This document shows, in pieces, positions 49,839 to 61,800 of a stretch of DNA of 64,000 nt. The notes under the pieces are model-generated. The model worked only from the letters and a program-made list of their open reading frames with translations. It was not told where the DNA came from and searched no databases. Numbering within the stretch: the stretch's first letter is position 1; each line of letters opens with the position of its first letter. The DNA comes from Rachycentron canadum (taxonomy: Eukaryota > Chordata > Actinopteri > Carangiformes > Rachycentridae): positions 4,953,197 through 5,017,196 of the forward strand of contig CM076660.1 in NCBI GenBank assembly GCA_038496675.1. The letters run 5' to 3'. Made by a program: the position numbers and the translations under genes.

Positions 49839-51039
49839 GGGCCTCTTCAATGCATTCTTTCATTAGTATATCTTGTCTTTGATACTTTTTCTAATAGCCT
49901 GCAGCAAATGCAAATTAAAAATGAGTCTGTAATCATCAGTAGAGCATTTTTCTTTCTTTCTTCTATTTCCTTAGTGGTTGAAGTCCCTTTTATCAACTGT
50001 GGTACTCAAGGTAACACAGTACCTTTTTTTTATTTATTGAACTTGCCACAGTGGCCATCACTGAAGTAAATTATACTTGTTAGTTATTGAGAAAATGTGT
50101 TGTAGGTTCATTGTGTGTAGAGAAACGCTGGCTGTCTGTTTTCTGTCCTGTATTAACATTCCCTTACTGCACCGGACCTTTCACAGAAATACAGCAGGAG
50201 TTCCGGCAAATTACAGAACCTTTGGTTTTTGATCAGCAAATCTTCAGAAGGAGGCTTCTTCAAAGAAATAACTTCCCACTTCACTTCTTAAGCTGAACAA
50301 AAACTCGTCTTAAATGAATGGCTTTTGCTCACAGCTTGTGGCCGCAGCTGGCAGTATTGTTGCCCACTCTCGTCCTCTGGCCACAGAACAGACAGACAGA
50401 GGATGAAGGGCGATGGAGGGGGGGGCGTCTGACACAACAGGTACACACATGAAACGACTGCAATTATTGCCCTTGCTCCTTCTCGACACCATCGTTGGAC
50501 TTGACAAGGCGTTGGTTGATTTATTTATCTTTCTTTTTTTCCTCAGATGACTTTTTTGTCCAGACTCAAGATGAGCCAAGAAGATGCTGAAAATTTCTTT
50601 CTTTGATTTGATAGATAGATCCACTTGTCACTTCTTTGAATGTGGAGTCAAGTGCTGTTGCTACCTTCAGGTCGCCTCTTGTGTGAAAGGCAGCCTTGAG
50701 GCACAACACATAGGCTGGCTCATTATATAAAACCAAAAATGTAACCATATTTACCACCGGAGTGGAGACATTCTCACCACCCAGGAGCCGCACGTGCATA
50801 GCAGTGATGTTTGAGAGAAATGAGGTGAAAAAAACTAAAAAGAAATCACTTTTAAATGATTTGTAAGGAAGGAAGTGATAATGCAACCTGGGTATGCTGT
50901 TCTACTACTGCTCTATATACAATTTAACACTACTATGTCCACATTGTAATGCCGTAGATGTGGCTGTTGCATGTGCAATATCATCCACTACAGGTATATT
51001 TACAGCCTGGATGTATACTCACAGGAAGGAACAAATGGA

Positions 51040-51660
51040 CACCTGTTTATTCACATAGTTATCAAGTCATCAGGTTGCAGCAGTGCAGTTCTTAAAATCA
51101 CGCATATACAGGCCAGGAGAGTGGAGAAAACAATGTGCTCTCAGTTACTTACTGATAGAAGGGCTATGGTAACTCACATAACCACTCCCAACAACTGTGG
51201 TAAGAAGAAAAGCTTCTCAGAAAGAGCAACAAATTAAGCCTTGAGGTGGATGAGTAACAGTGATAGAGAACAAGGTCAGGATCCACTCCTGTCAGCCAAG
51301 GACAGAAACCTGAGGCTGCAGAAGACACATGTTCAACAACACAGGGATGAAGACAGAAAAAACATAGCCCGGTCTATGCACAGGTCCAGAATCTGGATCT
51401 ACTGGGGCAGCAGATGATAGGGTTATAATTTGCATGGATCCATAGAGCCAACCTGCCATGTGTTAGTAGTGCAGGCGGGTGGTGGCTGTGGTGTAATGGT
51501 GTGGGGAGTGTTTATTCTTATGTTAACATGGGTTCATAAGTACTAATCCACCATGGTTTGAATGCAACTGCTTATCTGGGATTGGTTCCTGAAGATATGC
51601 AGTTTACCATCTTCTAATGGCTACTTCTGGTATAATAATGCACCATGTCAAAAAACAAAA
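51040..51660 (+). mobile_element. Tc1/mariner-like transposon, 5' and central part
   Basis: Blocks such as ggtaactcacataaccactc, caacaactgtggtaagaaga, ccactcctgtcagccaagga, gtggtgtaatggtgtgggga and atcttctaatggctacttct follow in order, matching a Tc1/mariner-like family frequent in fish genomes. In translation VTHITTPNNCGKKKSFS is recognisable transposase helix-turn-helix-side sequence. It is frameshifted and broken off at about 51660, where a minus-strand LINE tail begins. The 3' part is probably at 53360-53535. It is not active. Confidence 0.7.
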
Positions 51661-51663
51661 GTT

Positions 51664-52190
51664 TCTCTTCTTCTTCTTCTTCTTGTTTTGTTAAATGGTG
51701 GCTGGCAAACAACTATCAGGTGCCTTACCGCCACCGTGTTGAGTGTGGATTGGAACAATACTAATGAATTATATTCCTTTACTGAGTTTTTTTTCCAAAA
51801 AAGTGAATATCACCCTATACCCTACATGCCCTGAGTTCAACTGTAACAATGTTTTTATTTCAAATTTGATATGGTCTTATGTCTGAGTATCTGTCTTTCT
51901 TTTTGATACCGAGGACAGTCAATTATTACATGTTCGATGGTTTCCAGCAAATTGCACATAGACACATAGTTGCACATACCAAACGCATGTTTACCAAATA
52001 GCTGAGCTGTTAAGATTTGTGTGTCCAAATCTTATCTCATCCTTCAGATCATGTCTTCTTCCCTCGTAGTTCTGCTGGTTTCTTTTATTTTCTTTTGGCA
52101 ATTGTAGTATTGTCTACCCTTAGATTCCTTGTTACATACCTTTCGCCATTTCTTTACCATATATGATTTGAGTATACTGCAAAAGTTGTC
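51664..52190 (-). mobile_element. 5'-truncated LINE with RNase H-like end and GAA-type tail (minus strand)
   Basis: Read on the minus strand, this contains CNLLETIEHVIIDCPRYQKE, resembling the conserved zinc-ribbon-like end downstream of RNase H in LINE ORF2 (C-x-x-C, ETVEHVLxxCPxY pattern). The 3' UTR has ggtggcggtaaggcacct, and on the + strand the element starts with (TTC)n at 51666-51684, the expected microsatellite tail. It interrupts the Tc1-like element. The 5' boundary near 52190 is approximate. Confidence 0.65.
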
Positions 52191-52269
52191 TCAAAATGAT
52201 AAAAAAGTAATAATTTAAAAAAAAAAGTTAAATAACTGTCCACAAACTTTGGTACCACAAAGATGTTGT

Positions 52270-52640
52270 ACAACGTCAAGAATATTTACTTTCCCACCTC
52301 ATCGCCGACGTCATTGCTCATGTATAGTGGTGGTTGGAGTGAACTATCTTGTTGTTACTAGAAGATCTTTGCACCACGCAGGTGCTCTCTGACTGTGTCA
52401 ACAAACCGGACAGAGGAGCCCACGAAGCGTGAGACAGGTAGGCTAATTAGACAGTTTAACGAGCCGAGCCATCTTGTAGTTCACTGTCTTTCATCCTCAG
52501 ACATAACGTGTCTGTTTAGCCGCACTTCGTTAACCAGCGGCCGACATGTTAGCTTCTCTTCCAGCGAATTAACTAGCTAGTTGGCTAACTAGCCAACGAA
52601 CGTTTTGGCTAACGTCCCGCCAAAATAAACGTTCAGCGTT
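52270..52640 (+). promoter_or_regulatory. candidate promoter and first (untranslated) exon
   Basis: This stretch is richer in GC and CpG than its AT-rich surroundings and contains the tract tagctagttggctaactagc, with the hairpin gttggct/agccaac (52580-52597). A possible first exon ends at 52437 in gagacag before gtaggc. The frame compatible with the next exon has no ATG here, so this exon would be 5' UTR. The start site is unknown. Confidence 0.3.
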
Positions 52641-52788
52641 ACTTGAAATGTTTTTCTCTCAGTTTGGTTTGTGTTGAAACTTTATAAAACCTTTTAATTT
52701 TAAGAGTGTCCCAGCGGAGGCAAGCGATATTTGCACATATCAGATGTCAGGCTAATTGACCATGTGTTTACTTTCTTCACTGAAGCAG

Positions 52789-52878
52789 AAGACAGTTAAG
52801 ATAAAACTCAGCATTGTGAAGGGGAGACAAACCGGAACAAGAAGAGAAAAGGTGATGGAGAAGAGAGAGGAAGAGCAG
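52789..52878 (+). CDS. candidate exon of an unrecognised small gene
   Basis: 90 nt between ctgaagcag and gtaaag, phase 0-0. The whole exon is open in one frame (KTVKIKLSIVKGRQTGTR and on), with the only ATG at 52855 followed by EKREEEQ. I do not recognise the protein. Chained to 56535, 58389 and 58842 the frame stays open to a stop, giving about 72 residues from this ATG. It could equally be an exon of a non-coding RNA. Confidence 0.3.
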
Positions 52879-53359
52879 GTAAAGTTCAGTAGCTAAAGTC
52901 AGTATGTGTTTGTTTTTGTCTGACCCTGCAGTTTTTTTTGTTTTTTTTTTTTTTTATGTGAGAGCCGTCGGCAGTGTCCAGATTAGGGTTAACATTATGT
53001 CTCTGCTGTTCAATACAAACTATAACATTGTGCTCTTATTATCACAGACAAGTTCTTTGGTAGTTACACTGGAAGCTATTAGCTCATTTTAACAATAACA
53101 TATACCCAGCATAATTATTATCTTATAATATAGTTTTGTTTTGTAAATATATTGCTGTATAAAACACATTTTCTTATGTTTATATTCCATTATTCCCACT
53201 TACTTGGTTTAAATGCTGTTATCATCCAAAATTTGCTCTCCAAAAGTCCTAACATAGCAAACTTTTTCACTTAGCATCTCCCTAGCAGGCACAGCTTTTG
53301 GGCCTTGGTTTTTCTAAACCCCGGTGTATGGCAATGAGAACACATTTGAGATGTGTTAG

Positions 53360-53535
53360 AACTGGAAATTTGCAGCATGAATGTGCATCTGGCAAATCTG
53401 CAGATATTGTGATGCAATCATGTCAACATGTACCAGACACCAAGAGGACTGGAAACAGAAATTGAGTCCATGCACTGAGGCTGAGCAAAGGGAGGTCCTA
53501 CCAAATGTTAGTGTGGTGTTCCTGATAAAGTGACC
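53360..53535 (+). mobile_element. Tc1/mariner-like transposon, 3' part
   Basis: The sequence gaatgtgcatctggcaaatc, tgcagatattgtgatgcaatcatgtcaa in blocks and the terminal tgttcctgataaagtgacc match the distal part and terminal repeat of the same fish family (cctaataaagtggcc end). It continues the element broken at 51660, with a central piece of roughly a hundred or more bases missing. Confidence 0.6.
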
Positions 53536-53979
53536 AAAAATGTGATACAGATGACAAATAGTTAAGTTGAAGATCCCTAGGAAATGGAGCTGATGAGGGC
53601 TCCTGGAGCTTGTATTCACCAACTGCTGCCAGGCCTTTCAATGTTAGGTTTCTGGCTATGTGGATGAACTGTATACTAAGTAAAAAAAGCTGAAAAGCTC
53701 AAATGATTTCATCAATGATTTCCTTGAATCTGTCTGTCAAAAATTAAACAAACCTCCACTAGCCATGAAAGCAGCCAGGGAGCAGGGGTTATTGATTATA
53801 TGTAACATATTGTATAACTTATTGTACACAACTCTCAAAGAAACTGCAAAATACTAGAAACTATGATACCAGATTCTTGGCTACTGAGAAATAACTTCTA
53901 ATGCATTATGTGTACCTGTCATCTGTAAGCACCCAAGTTTTAGTACAAAGAATTCATTATGCCTATTTAATGGAGTGTT

Positions 53980-55630
53980 GCCTTACTTCAATGCTTAAGT
54001 GCATGAAAGATTTAAAATGTTCTGTATGTCAGGCGTCAATCGTTCATTTTGCAAGAAGTGTTTTCATTTGAGATGTTCATCTGTTGCCAAACATGAACAG
54101 CATGATTGTGAACCTTGGATCTGTCCTACTTTTGTTTCCTTATGAAAGTACTGATTGCAGTGATTTTTTTCCTTTTTTTTCTGAGGTTAAAGGTTATAGT
54201 AAATGCGTCAAATGAAATGGTCTTTGTTGTCTAAGACCACCTGAGATTGGTGGTGGTATATCATTTTATTTACATAAAAAATTCCAGTACATTGAGTGAA
54301 GTGATCTTTTATTCAGCTCCAAGTATAATGATGTACTTCCCCATTGAAATTCTTGTCTTGTCCTTGAAGATAAAAAAATTATCATTGGTTGCATTTACAA
54401 ACCTCCTGTTCTAAACATTTTGTCTGTAGTCTTCTATCGTGTGTCCTAGAAATAATAGAGGAAGAAAATTATTATTTTGCTTTCTAACACTTGTCTCTTT
54501 AAAGTGAGACTAATTCATTCACAGCAGATTTTCTAAATACTTTAGACTCCCACTATGTTTACCCCTTAATCTCAAAACCAACTACAGGTACATCATTAAC
54601 TGCAACATTTTACCAGCCCTCTTGATATTGATGTCTCACCCAGTGGTATAATTTACTCTGATGTATCTGAATTTTAAAATATTAGAACTAAAAAGCAAAA
54701 AAACATGAAGAATCAAGACCAGAATATTCAAGAAACCTTGGTTGTTTCCAGTCTCTGCCTGATAAAATTTCACTGGAAAATGTTTAAAGTTGTGAAGCTC
54801 CTGATACCCTTTCCCTAACTAACCTTCCCAAAATATTAATAGACTCATTAAACCAATGTATCTTAAGGTATCTGGAAATTAGCCATAGAATAGTAGAATA
54901 TATTTATAATACAAATAGAAATTTAACCATTTAAAAAATACTTTACAATCTGGTATAATGATGCTTTCAATGCTATTAAAACCACATGGAAAAGGTTAGG
55001 GTGACCATCTCTAAAATGAGAAAATTACATCTCCAATTTCTTTACAAATTATTGATGCATGTAAAATAAGTGTTAAATGAATCTTGTTGCAACTCTCTCA
55101 CAGCAGGTCATTTTGGTTAATGGCTCTCTATCTGATTATTTGAAGAAAAGTTAATTCTTCCCTTCAGAATTTTGATCCTCTTGCAGAGTGTGATCGTTGA
55201 TACTTCATTCATAATGCTTTACTCAGCAGGGTGTCATGGTGAGGTTAGGCTTGCATTGGTTACCGAAATAATTTTTTCAATAGTTAAATCTCCAACTTGT
55301 GTATTTACAAGAGCCCATTTCAACAGGAGCTATTCCTGCTGATCTCAAAATTGCAAAAGTAGTCTTTTTAAATCTTGAGATCAGAGATCACTTATAATTT
55401 ATTGACCTATTCCAATCCTTCCATGTTTTTCAAAAATACTTGAAAGGGTGGTGTACAATAGGATGCTTGTGGACCTTCAAGAGCCAAGTAATTTGTATGA
55501 GCACCCGTATCAATTCAGAAAAAAAATATTTTACCGTCATGGCTGTTATTCAACTTGTTGATAAAAGTCACTCCTTGAACAACAACAATAAGTATGCGTC
55601 AAAAATATTTTGGATTTACCAAAGACTTAC
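53980..55630 (+). mobile_element. degraded LINE (PHD-like finger, endonuclease and reverse transcriptase relics)
   Basis: In order on the + strand: a PHD-like zinc-finger relic near 54035-54140 (FCKKCFHLRCSSVAKHEQHD, then CEPWICPTF); endonuclease relics near 54250-54420 (GGGISFYLHKKF; KIIIGCIYKPPV) and 54545-54670 (LDSHYVYPLISKPT; SGIIYSDVSD); and reverse transcriptase relics near 55395-55625 (FSKILERVVYNRMLVD-type reading; LYEHPYQFRKKY; LDLPKTYNGV). The pattern fits an L2- or CR1-like fish non-LTR element. Many frameshifts are present, and the AFD catalytic aspartate motif reads TYN, so it is dead. Confidence 0.75.
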
Positions 55631-55639
55631 AATGGTGTT

Positions 55640-55935
55640 ATTCAGGGCGGGGTCACAGTGGCAGCAGGTAAAGCCAAGTAGTCCAGCAATGTTTTCCAGC
55701 TCCTCCTGGGAGATCCCGAGGTGATGAGATGTATAAATCTCTCCAGTGTTTCCTGGGTGTACCCCTACAAGTTGGACATGCCTGGTAGTACACCCTGGAT
55801 GTCAGTGCTACTTACCCTATCTTGAAGGCTGAGCCTAGCCACCCTGCAGACGAAACTCATTTCAGCCGCCTGTATCTGCGCTCTTAGTTTTTCAGTCACT
55901 ACCCAAAGCTGAGGATCATAGGTGAGGGCCATGAA
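55640..55935 (-). mobile_element. LINE ORF2 C-terminal fragment (minus strand)
   Basis: On the minus strand it reads LTYDPQLWVVTEKLRAQIQA, AEMSFVCRVARLSLQDRV, resembling the conserved post-RT segment of RTE/Rex-type fish LINEs (pattern ..MTERxRSRIQAAEMSFLRRV). It abuts the plus-strand LINE in opposite orientation, so one probably inserted into or next to the other. Family assignment is tentative. Confidence 0.6.
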
Positions 55936-56534
55936 TCAATAAGACGTATGTTTTTCAGAATAACAATCTAGAGGATGATCACTTGAAAACTGGGTCTGGA
56001 GTTGATTTGTCACTAAACTTTGTCAAACCAGTTTGTCTTGTTGGTTGAAATGCACACATGCTAATGTTTGGCAACAGCTCACTGTGTGTATGTGTATGTT
56101 AAATCAGATGTCCATAATGTGGCTGCTGGTTAAATAATAATACTTCAAATACAGTGAAATACTTAATGTTTTATCATTTTTACAAAACATTCTTATACAA
56201 AAGCTGCATCAGGTGGGTGAGTGCATTTGAATTCAAATGGGAGCCAGTACAGGCAAAGCCTCATTTCCCAGTTTAGCAACATTGGACATTGGCTATTAGT
56301 GTTTAATTTTAATGTGCTGATGCTTGTAAGGGCTCCACCTACCCCACCTTGTCTGACTAAAGACTTTGCCCTTGAAGCAGGGTCAGTCTGTAAACTGTAA
56401 TAGATGTTGACTACAGACAGTTTAAGTAATATCTTTTATGGTTCAACTTTGTTCTCTCTTTCAGATAAGTTTGGCTAGCCTAGGGGTTTAAAACCTGTCT
56501 AATCTCTTAATTTCTCATGTTTTTTACCCCACAG

Positions 56535-56585
56535 ACTGCTTTTTTAGCGATGTCACCGTGTTCCCATGTCTCAACAGCTAAACTG
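56535..56585 (+). CDS. candidate exon of an unrecognised small gene
   Basis: 51 nt between a strong acceptor (gttttttaccccacag) and a strong gtgagt donor. In the frame of the candidate exon at 52789 it reads TAFLAMSPCSHVSTAKL without a stop, phase 0-0. The splice signals are the best of the four candidates. The product is unknown. Confidence 0.35.
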
Positions 56586-56985
56586 GTGAGTACGTTATTC
56601 TTATCAACAACAGGAATTGTGGCCAGAAGTATAGAAATAAGACCCACACTGTAATAAACAGGACACACTTCATTTGGCTCTTGGTTAACTTGCTAATGCT
56701 ATGCACCCCCTCAATAGCTCAGCTATGGTTAGAAACAGCCCACATGTTTACAAAAGTATCTGTTTACCCACAACCTGCAAAGTGTTGCCAACAGGCTGAG
56801 GAACTTCACCATGGCAAGGCTACGTTCTGACTTTCAAACACCACATCACACCTTTAATATGATAATAGAGGAGTAATGAGAGTTTGATGGAGTGGTTTCA
56901 AGTTAAATTGGGTTAGAGGATAAGTAAATCAAGGTTATCCAAAGTGATTCCTGCACAGATATTGAAAACAAGAGGGAAGAAGGAG

Positions 56986-57006
56986 AAAGAGAGAGAGAGA
57001 GAGAGA
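56986..57006. repeat. (GA)n microsatellite
   Basis: GA dinucleotide run; the ORF over it contains an artefactual ERERER stretch. Confidence 0.9.
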
Positions 57007-58388
57007 TGTGCTGAAGGATTAGCTGTGAGGAGCTTCCCTGTGGCGAGCAGCCCTTCTTTTTCCCAGGAACGCCAGGAACACTGTAAGGTGATTACTGTGT
57101 CGTTTGCCATCGGTCGAGTGGTTAAGCACTATGGACACAGGAGCTTGACTGCCTCTGCTCAGCACAAAGGGAATCGGAGTTAGATTTTTACATCATGCCT
57201 TTCACTTAGAAAATGCTAAAAAAGAAAAAAAAAAAAAGTGTGCTCACTTTGTGAATGTTTAAGTTAAGAATTTTGCATCCAAATGACCTTCAGCAAGAAA
57301 CAACTGGAAATAGAGAGGAAGCGGGGCAGGAAGGTCAGAAAGATATTTTGGAGTTCTTACATTCTGTGTGTTTTTATGTGTGTTTTAAGGTGGGGGAGAC
57401 GATGAAATGTGTGATTAAGGGAGGAGTTTCTTTCTTTTCTCTGAATGAAAGGCAGCTGTGGCCATGATGGTGGAGTGGACAAGAGGTAGTGGGTGGTGTG
57501 GACAGAGAGTCAGAGGACAGCATGCATTCACAAAACACTGAGCAAAAGTGTACAGCTGTTTAGAGCACATTACTACACTGTAGGTCTGCTAATATTCAAT
57601 GCGATAGAAATGATTTTATATTGATTTACTGTTGACTGGAGTAGAAGACAACTACAATATGAATTGTAGTGCACACATGAAAGCAAAAACTGGCTCCTGT
57701 ACATGAGCACTTGTAATTCTTAAAGCAAGTTAACCTTTGTAACACATTTCTCAAGTGTGTTTGTAACACTATTTCAGGTTGAATCACTTTTATTTATATG
57801 ACCAGCAGTTACTTTTCTCACAGTAAAGCTGAGTAGTTGGTAGAAGGTGAAACATATTTTCAATGATAGACTTTAGAGTGCCAGCATAGGCTATTTCCTG
57901 GAAGAAAAATATCAGTAGAGAAGGTTTAGTTGTGGTCAGTGCCAATCACTGTTAATTCTATTGCTTCTTCAATTATATATATACTGATCTATACGTTTTA
58001 CTTCTGCAGAGGTTGTTTTGTCTTTTTTCCCCTCATAATTAATAAGTTAGAAGACAGATTTGTTCCTACTAAATATCTCCTAGATATTACTGTAGATAGT
58101 GTTGCTGCGTGAAGCAAAGTTTTTTTTGTACACTATTTATAAAGCATTATACTGAATCAAACAATCTTATACCAATCATTGGACCAACATTTCTTTTGTA
58201 CATTTCTACAATCTTTTTTCTTTTCCTCTTTTTTTCCCTCCTCACTGCCTGTCTTTTCACATTTATTTCTTCACCCACCATTTCACCATTGAGTCCTTCC
58301 CTTACTCATTACAGTGATGTGAGATTAATTTAAGTACACGGACTTCGTACTAAACTAGTCTATCTCTGGGCTTTTTGGCCCTTCCGAG

Positions 58389-58480
58389 ATGTCCATGCAA
58401 TCTCCTCTGAAAGGAAAGAGGCTATTAAGCAGCCTTCAAGAAAGGATGGAGGGAATCAAACCAAGGGCAATTGAACACAG
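58389..58480 (+). CDS. candidate exon of an unrecognised small gene
   Basis: 92 nt, phase 0 in and 2 out, before gtagac. It reads MSMQSPLKGKRLLSSLQERM then EGIKPRAIEH. The composition is protein-like, but the acceptor (cccttccgag) is weak, and the ATG at its first base could also be an independent start. No family was recognised. Confidence 0.3.
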
Positions 58481-58841
58481 GTAGACAAACAAATTCACAC
58501 AGTGACACTGGAAAGAAATTGAGGTTTGTGAGTGTGTGTGAATTTGTGTGCTTAATGGTATTTCTTCTAATATGCCCTTTTTAGCAGTCAGTATTTAATA
58601 TATACCCCAAATGTATGGTTACTGTGGATATGGTACATTTGACGCTGTTACACATCTGCTTCATTAAAGAACCACAACGACTTCTGAAGTCTGAAACATT
58701 TAGTCTGTTGATGAAGTTGCAAAAGATTAAAAGCAGCATATACTGCCCAGGCATAAATACACTATGTATTTAGGATGAGCCCACTTAACATGCACACATA
58801 ATAACATGTGATCTGAATATCTTTTCTTGATGTCTATACAG

Positions 58842-58893
58842 ACTGCAGGCCATGTTCGTCAGAGAAAACACTGCCCAACATCCTGCCACTTAA
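58842..58893 (+). CDS. candidate terminal coding exon of the same unrecognised gene
   Basis: After tgtctatacag the phase-2 frame gives RLQAMFVRENTAQHPAT and a TAA at 58891-58893. An alternative acceptor within cctctgcagag (exon from 58938 or so) gives RKIRRANLATTPQETLEGLS and a stop. Both are short; neither is recognised. The competing readings are a warning that this may be a non-coding transcript. Confidence 0.2.
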
Positions 58894-61800
58894 TTTTACC
58901 TCTTCCCTCTCAAACTACCTCCCTTCCTCTGCAGAGAAAAATAAGGAGAGCCAACCTGGCAACAACACCTCAAGAGACTCTGGAGGGACTGTCATGATGT
59001 GCAAGATGAGGGTCACCCGATCAAGGAGGAGCTGATATAGCTTCTCTGCTGAGTGAGGTTATCTTCTTACAGTATGCTGTAAGTAACGTTAGCCTAGCTA
59101 GAAACAAAAAAGTAGCCTATAAATGCTTTAGGCTGTCACTCTCTGTGATGTGACCTCCTTGCACTTCAGAGCTGTCCCTCAAGAGCTCCTGACATTGCTT
59201 CTCTTGATCTGCCCGTTTACCCTCCCGATTACTCTATGTAGACAGTTCATTTCATTTGATGTGCCTTTTGTTTCATAACATTAAATCATTTTGACTTAGA
59301 TGCCTAAGAATTCAGGTAGAAGTCACCATCCAGGTCTGTGGGGATATGCTTAGTGAATATCCAGTCAAAATTAGAATTAGAAAAAAAATAATTGTCTGAA
59401 GCAATGAAGAGCTGATTGCCTTCACATCTTTTTCTTTCATCCTTGAACCTGGGGGAGGATATGAAGTCAAAAGTCTCAAGTCCCAGTAAAGCCACAATAG
59501 CTTTAGTTATTAGTCTAAATTCAAAACATGTGACTTTAGTCTGACTCAAGAACAAATCCTTTAACTGAAGTCCACAAACAACTGCCTCTCTCTGTGATAG
59601 TTTTCATTTTTGTTGGCTGCTGACTTTTGTGTTTGAGATTCAGATTGTGTACCAACGCAGCAGTGATTCACAGGCAATGATGCATACGCATATTGGAAGT
59701 GAAGCAGAAAACAAAAGCAGATGTATGTAGGCTTTTCGCATATTGCAGAAGGTGAAATTTGGTCTTGAGTGAAATATCAGTGTCAGACAAAATTTTCGAC
59801 TGTCTTCTTTAGTCTTTATTAAAATGATACAATGTGATGAATCCTATTTGTTTGGCTCTGCTGTTAGCAGATGCACAGTTGCTCCTCTCCTGTTACGTAT
59901 CCGCTCAAAGTGTGTTTGCCTTTTGTCTCCGCTATCTCTCCCCTGTTTCTAGTCATCACTATATTATAAGCATTAAATGTCCTGTGAAATGATAATGATG
60001 TCATAAAATACACTGCATTACGACAGAATAACAAGTGTTGCCAAAGCCACTAGGAAGAACGAGAGTAAGAAGGAGAAAAAAACAAAAACAGAAATATATA
60101 TAATTCAAATAATATAATCATGTCAATAAAATTATTTTTAGATTTACTCATTACTTCCCACTGATTCAACACATTTAGTTTTGCACCTTTAACTACTTCC
60201 TTTGTAGACTACATTTACAAAGGCCCACGTACTTCCCACAGGCTTTGGAATGGGATCCCCTGTGGGAAGACTCTGTTCGATGTACAGTGAAATCCCTCTG
60301 ATTTATTTGGTCAATGTCTGCCTCATCCACTCTCACTGTACAACGCATAAGGGCTACCTGAGGCATGGGAGAGGATTGATCTCCTGTCAGACTGTAACTG
60401 GGGCTCTCTACTCTCAGATCACCACTTTTCTGTTGTGATTTCCTCAACCAAGGAGATCAGCTCACATTGGTGAGGAGTTGGGTTGGGTTCAAATATATTA
60501 ATTATTAATGAGAAAAATACCCCACCAAAGTCCATGTGGGGTTTCGTGTTTGTCTGTGCAGGTCTGGGCCAGACTTCTTTTCCCATGTATCACCTGTCTA
60601 AACCAGAATAGATTCAGACCTTGAAGCTTTGTTATAAAATTGTGAACGGAATTAAAAAATTAAATGTGAGAGTTGATATTAAAACTACCACTATACAATA
60701 GCTGAGATTATTTCTGAACTCTTTGCTATTACAATTAGCATTGTGAAAGTTCAATTAGCAAATCAAAAGAATGTAGTGAAAACAAGATGAGTGGGCTGTG
60801 TATTTTCTGCCCCTTGTCTCTTATAATGCTTTTGTTCTTTGTTTTCTTGTTCTCTTTTTGTTTTGGGGTGAAAATACAAAGCAGGAATGAAGCATCGGGT
60901 TAATGTTGTCTTTCCTTAAAAATAGTGGTCTCTTAGCTGTCACTTATATGTTTGTACAAATACATACCTGACTACTTGCAATGATAGATATTATTTTTTT
61001 AATAACTTGCCTATGGTTATCACATCAGCATCAAAGAAGGTATACTCATAAATTCAGTGTGAGGTCTTATTGCAAGGATAAAGTAACTTATTCCAACTAT
61101 ATTACACTTCTCGTCTGACTGGTTATATTTGGTTTTGAGAAACTTGTCTTTAATTTTTTTAAAATTCCCCTCTACATGCCAGTTCTAGCACTGGCAATAA
61201 ACAAAGGCACTGGACTTCAATTATGTTTTGCTGCATTGTCCAGCATGAATATAATGCCGTTTAACAGCCATGCCTTCTTCAAATAATCTTCGTGTGGTGG
61301 GAAAAATTTGTCAACAGCTGACTAGCAAGACAAACTTTTCATTGGCTGAAAACGCACTACATCAACACACAACACACTGAATTATATGAAGATTAAAATG
61401 TTGAAAGGATGTATGAATTAGGGTTTGACTTTTATCATGCTTTAAAGGCACACAGAAGTAGCAATATTGTGCTACTAAAGCTGGTGATAACTGACATTTT
61501 GAGCATAAAAAGTCTATTTATTCAGTCTTTCTCCCTGAACTTTATGTTCATTGAAAATCTTCTGAAAACACTTCAATCTATTATCTAGGAGACACTAAAA
61601 CTAAAGTGCCTCTTAAGGCTGTGTGACCCAACCCAGCTATTATTCAGTCGCAGAGAAACTCTGATTCGTGAACGTGAGTGTGAACAAAGAATTGTATGTA
61701 ACCTTTTGTAAATGAATACAGGATTTGACAATAAAACATGTAGCCGCCTTTACTGTAGCTGTGTCAGGGAGCAATTAATCTTATTTCTATCAGATATGAT

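Larger units (their letters stand above)
44681..51039. other. intergenic region
   Basis: No gene was recognised. Visible items are a teleost repeat fragment (45590-45735), two CTCF-like motifs (45852, 46221), an isolated AATAAA (47780), an assembly gap flanked by poly-C (48031-48122), a CA microsatellite (49001-49022) and TA repeats (49775-49838). Frames at 47020-47310 (-) and 48674-49246 (+) show no domains. Confidence 0.7.

Noticed and set aside
57105..57165. tRNA-Ser/Leu-like A box (ggtcgagtggttaag)
   Set aside because: No matching B box, no acceptor-stem pairing and no anticodon arm could be drawn, so it is not a tRNA.
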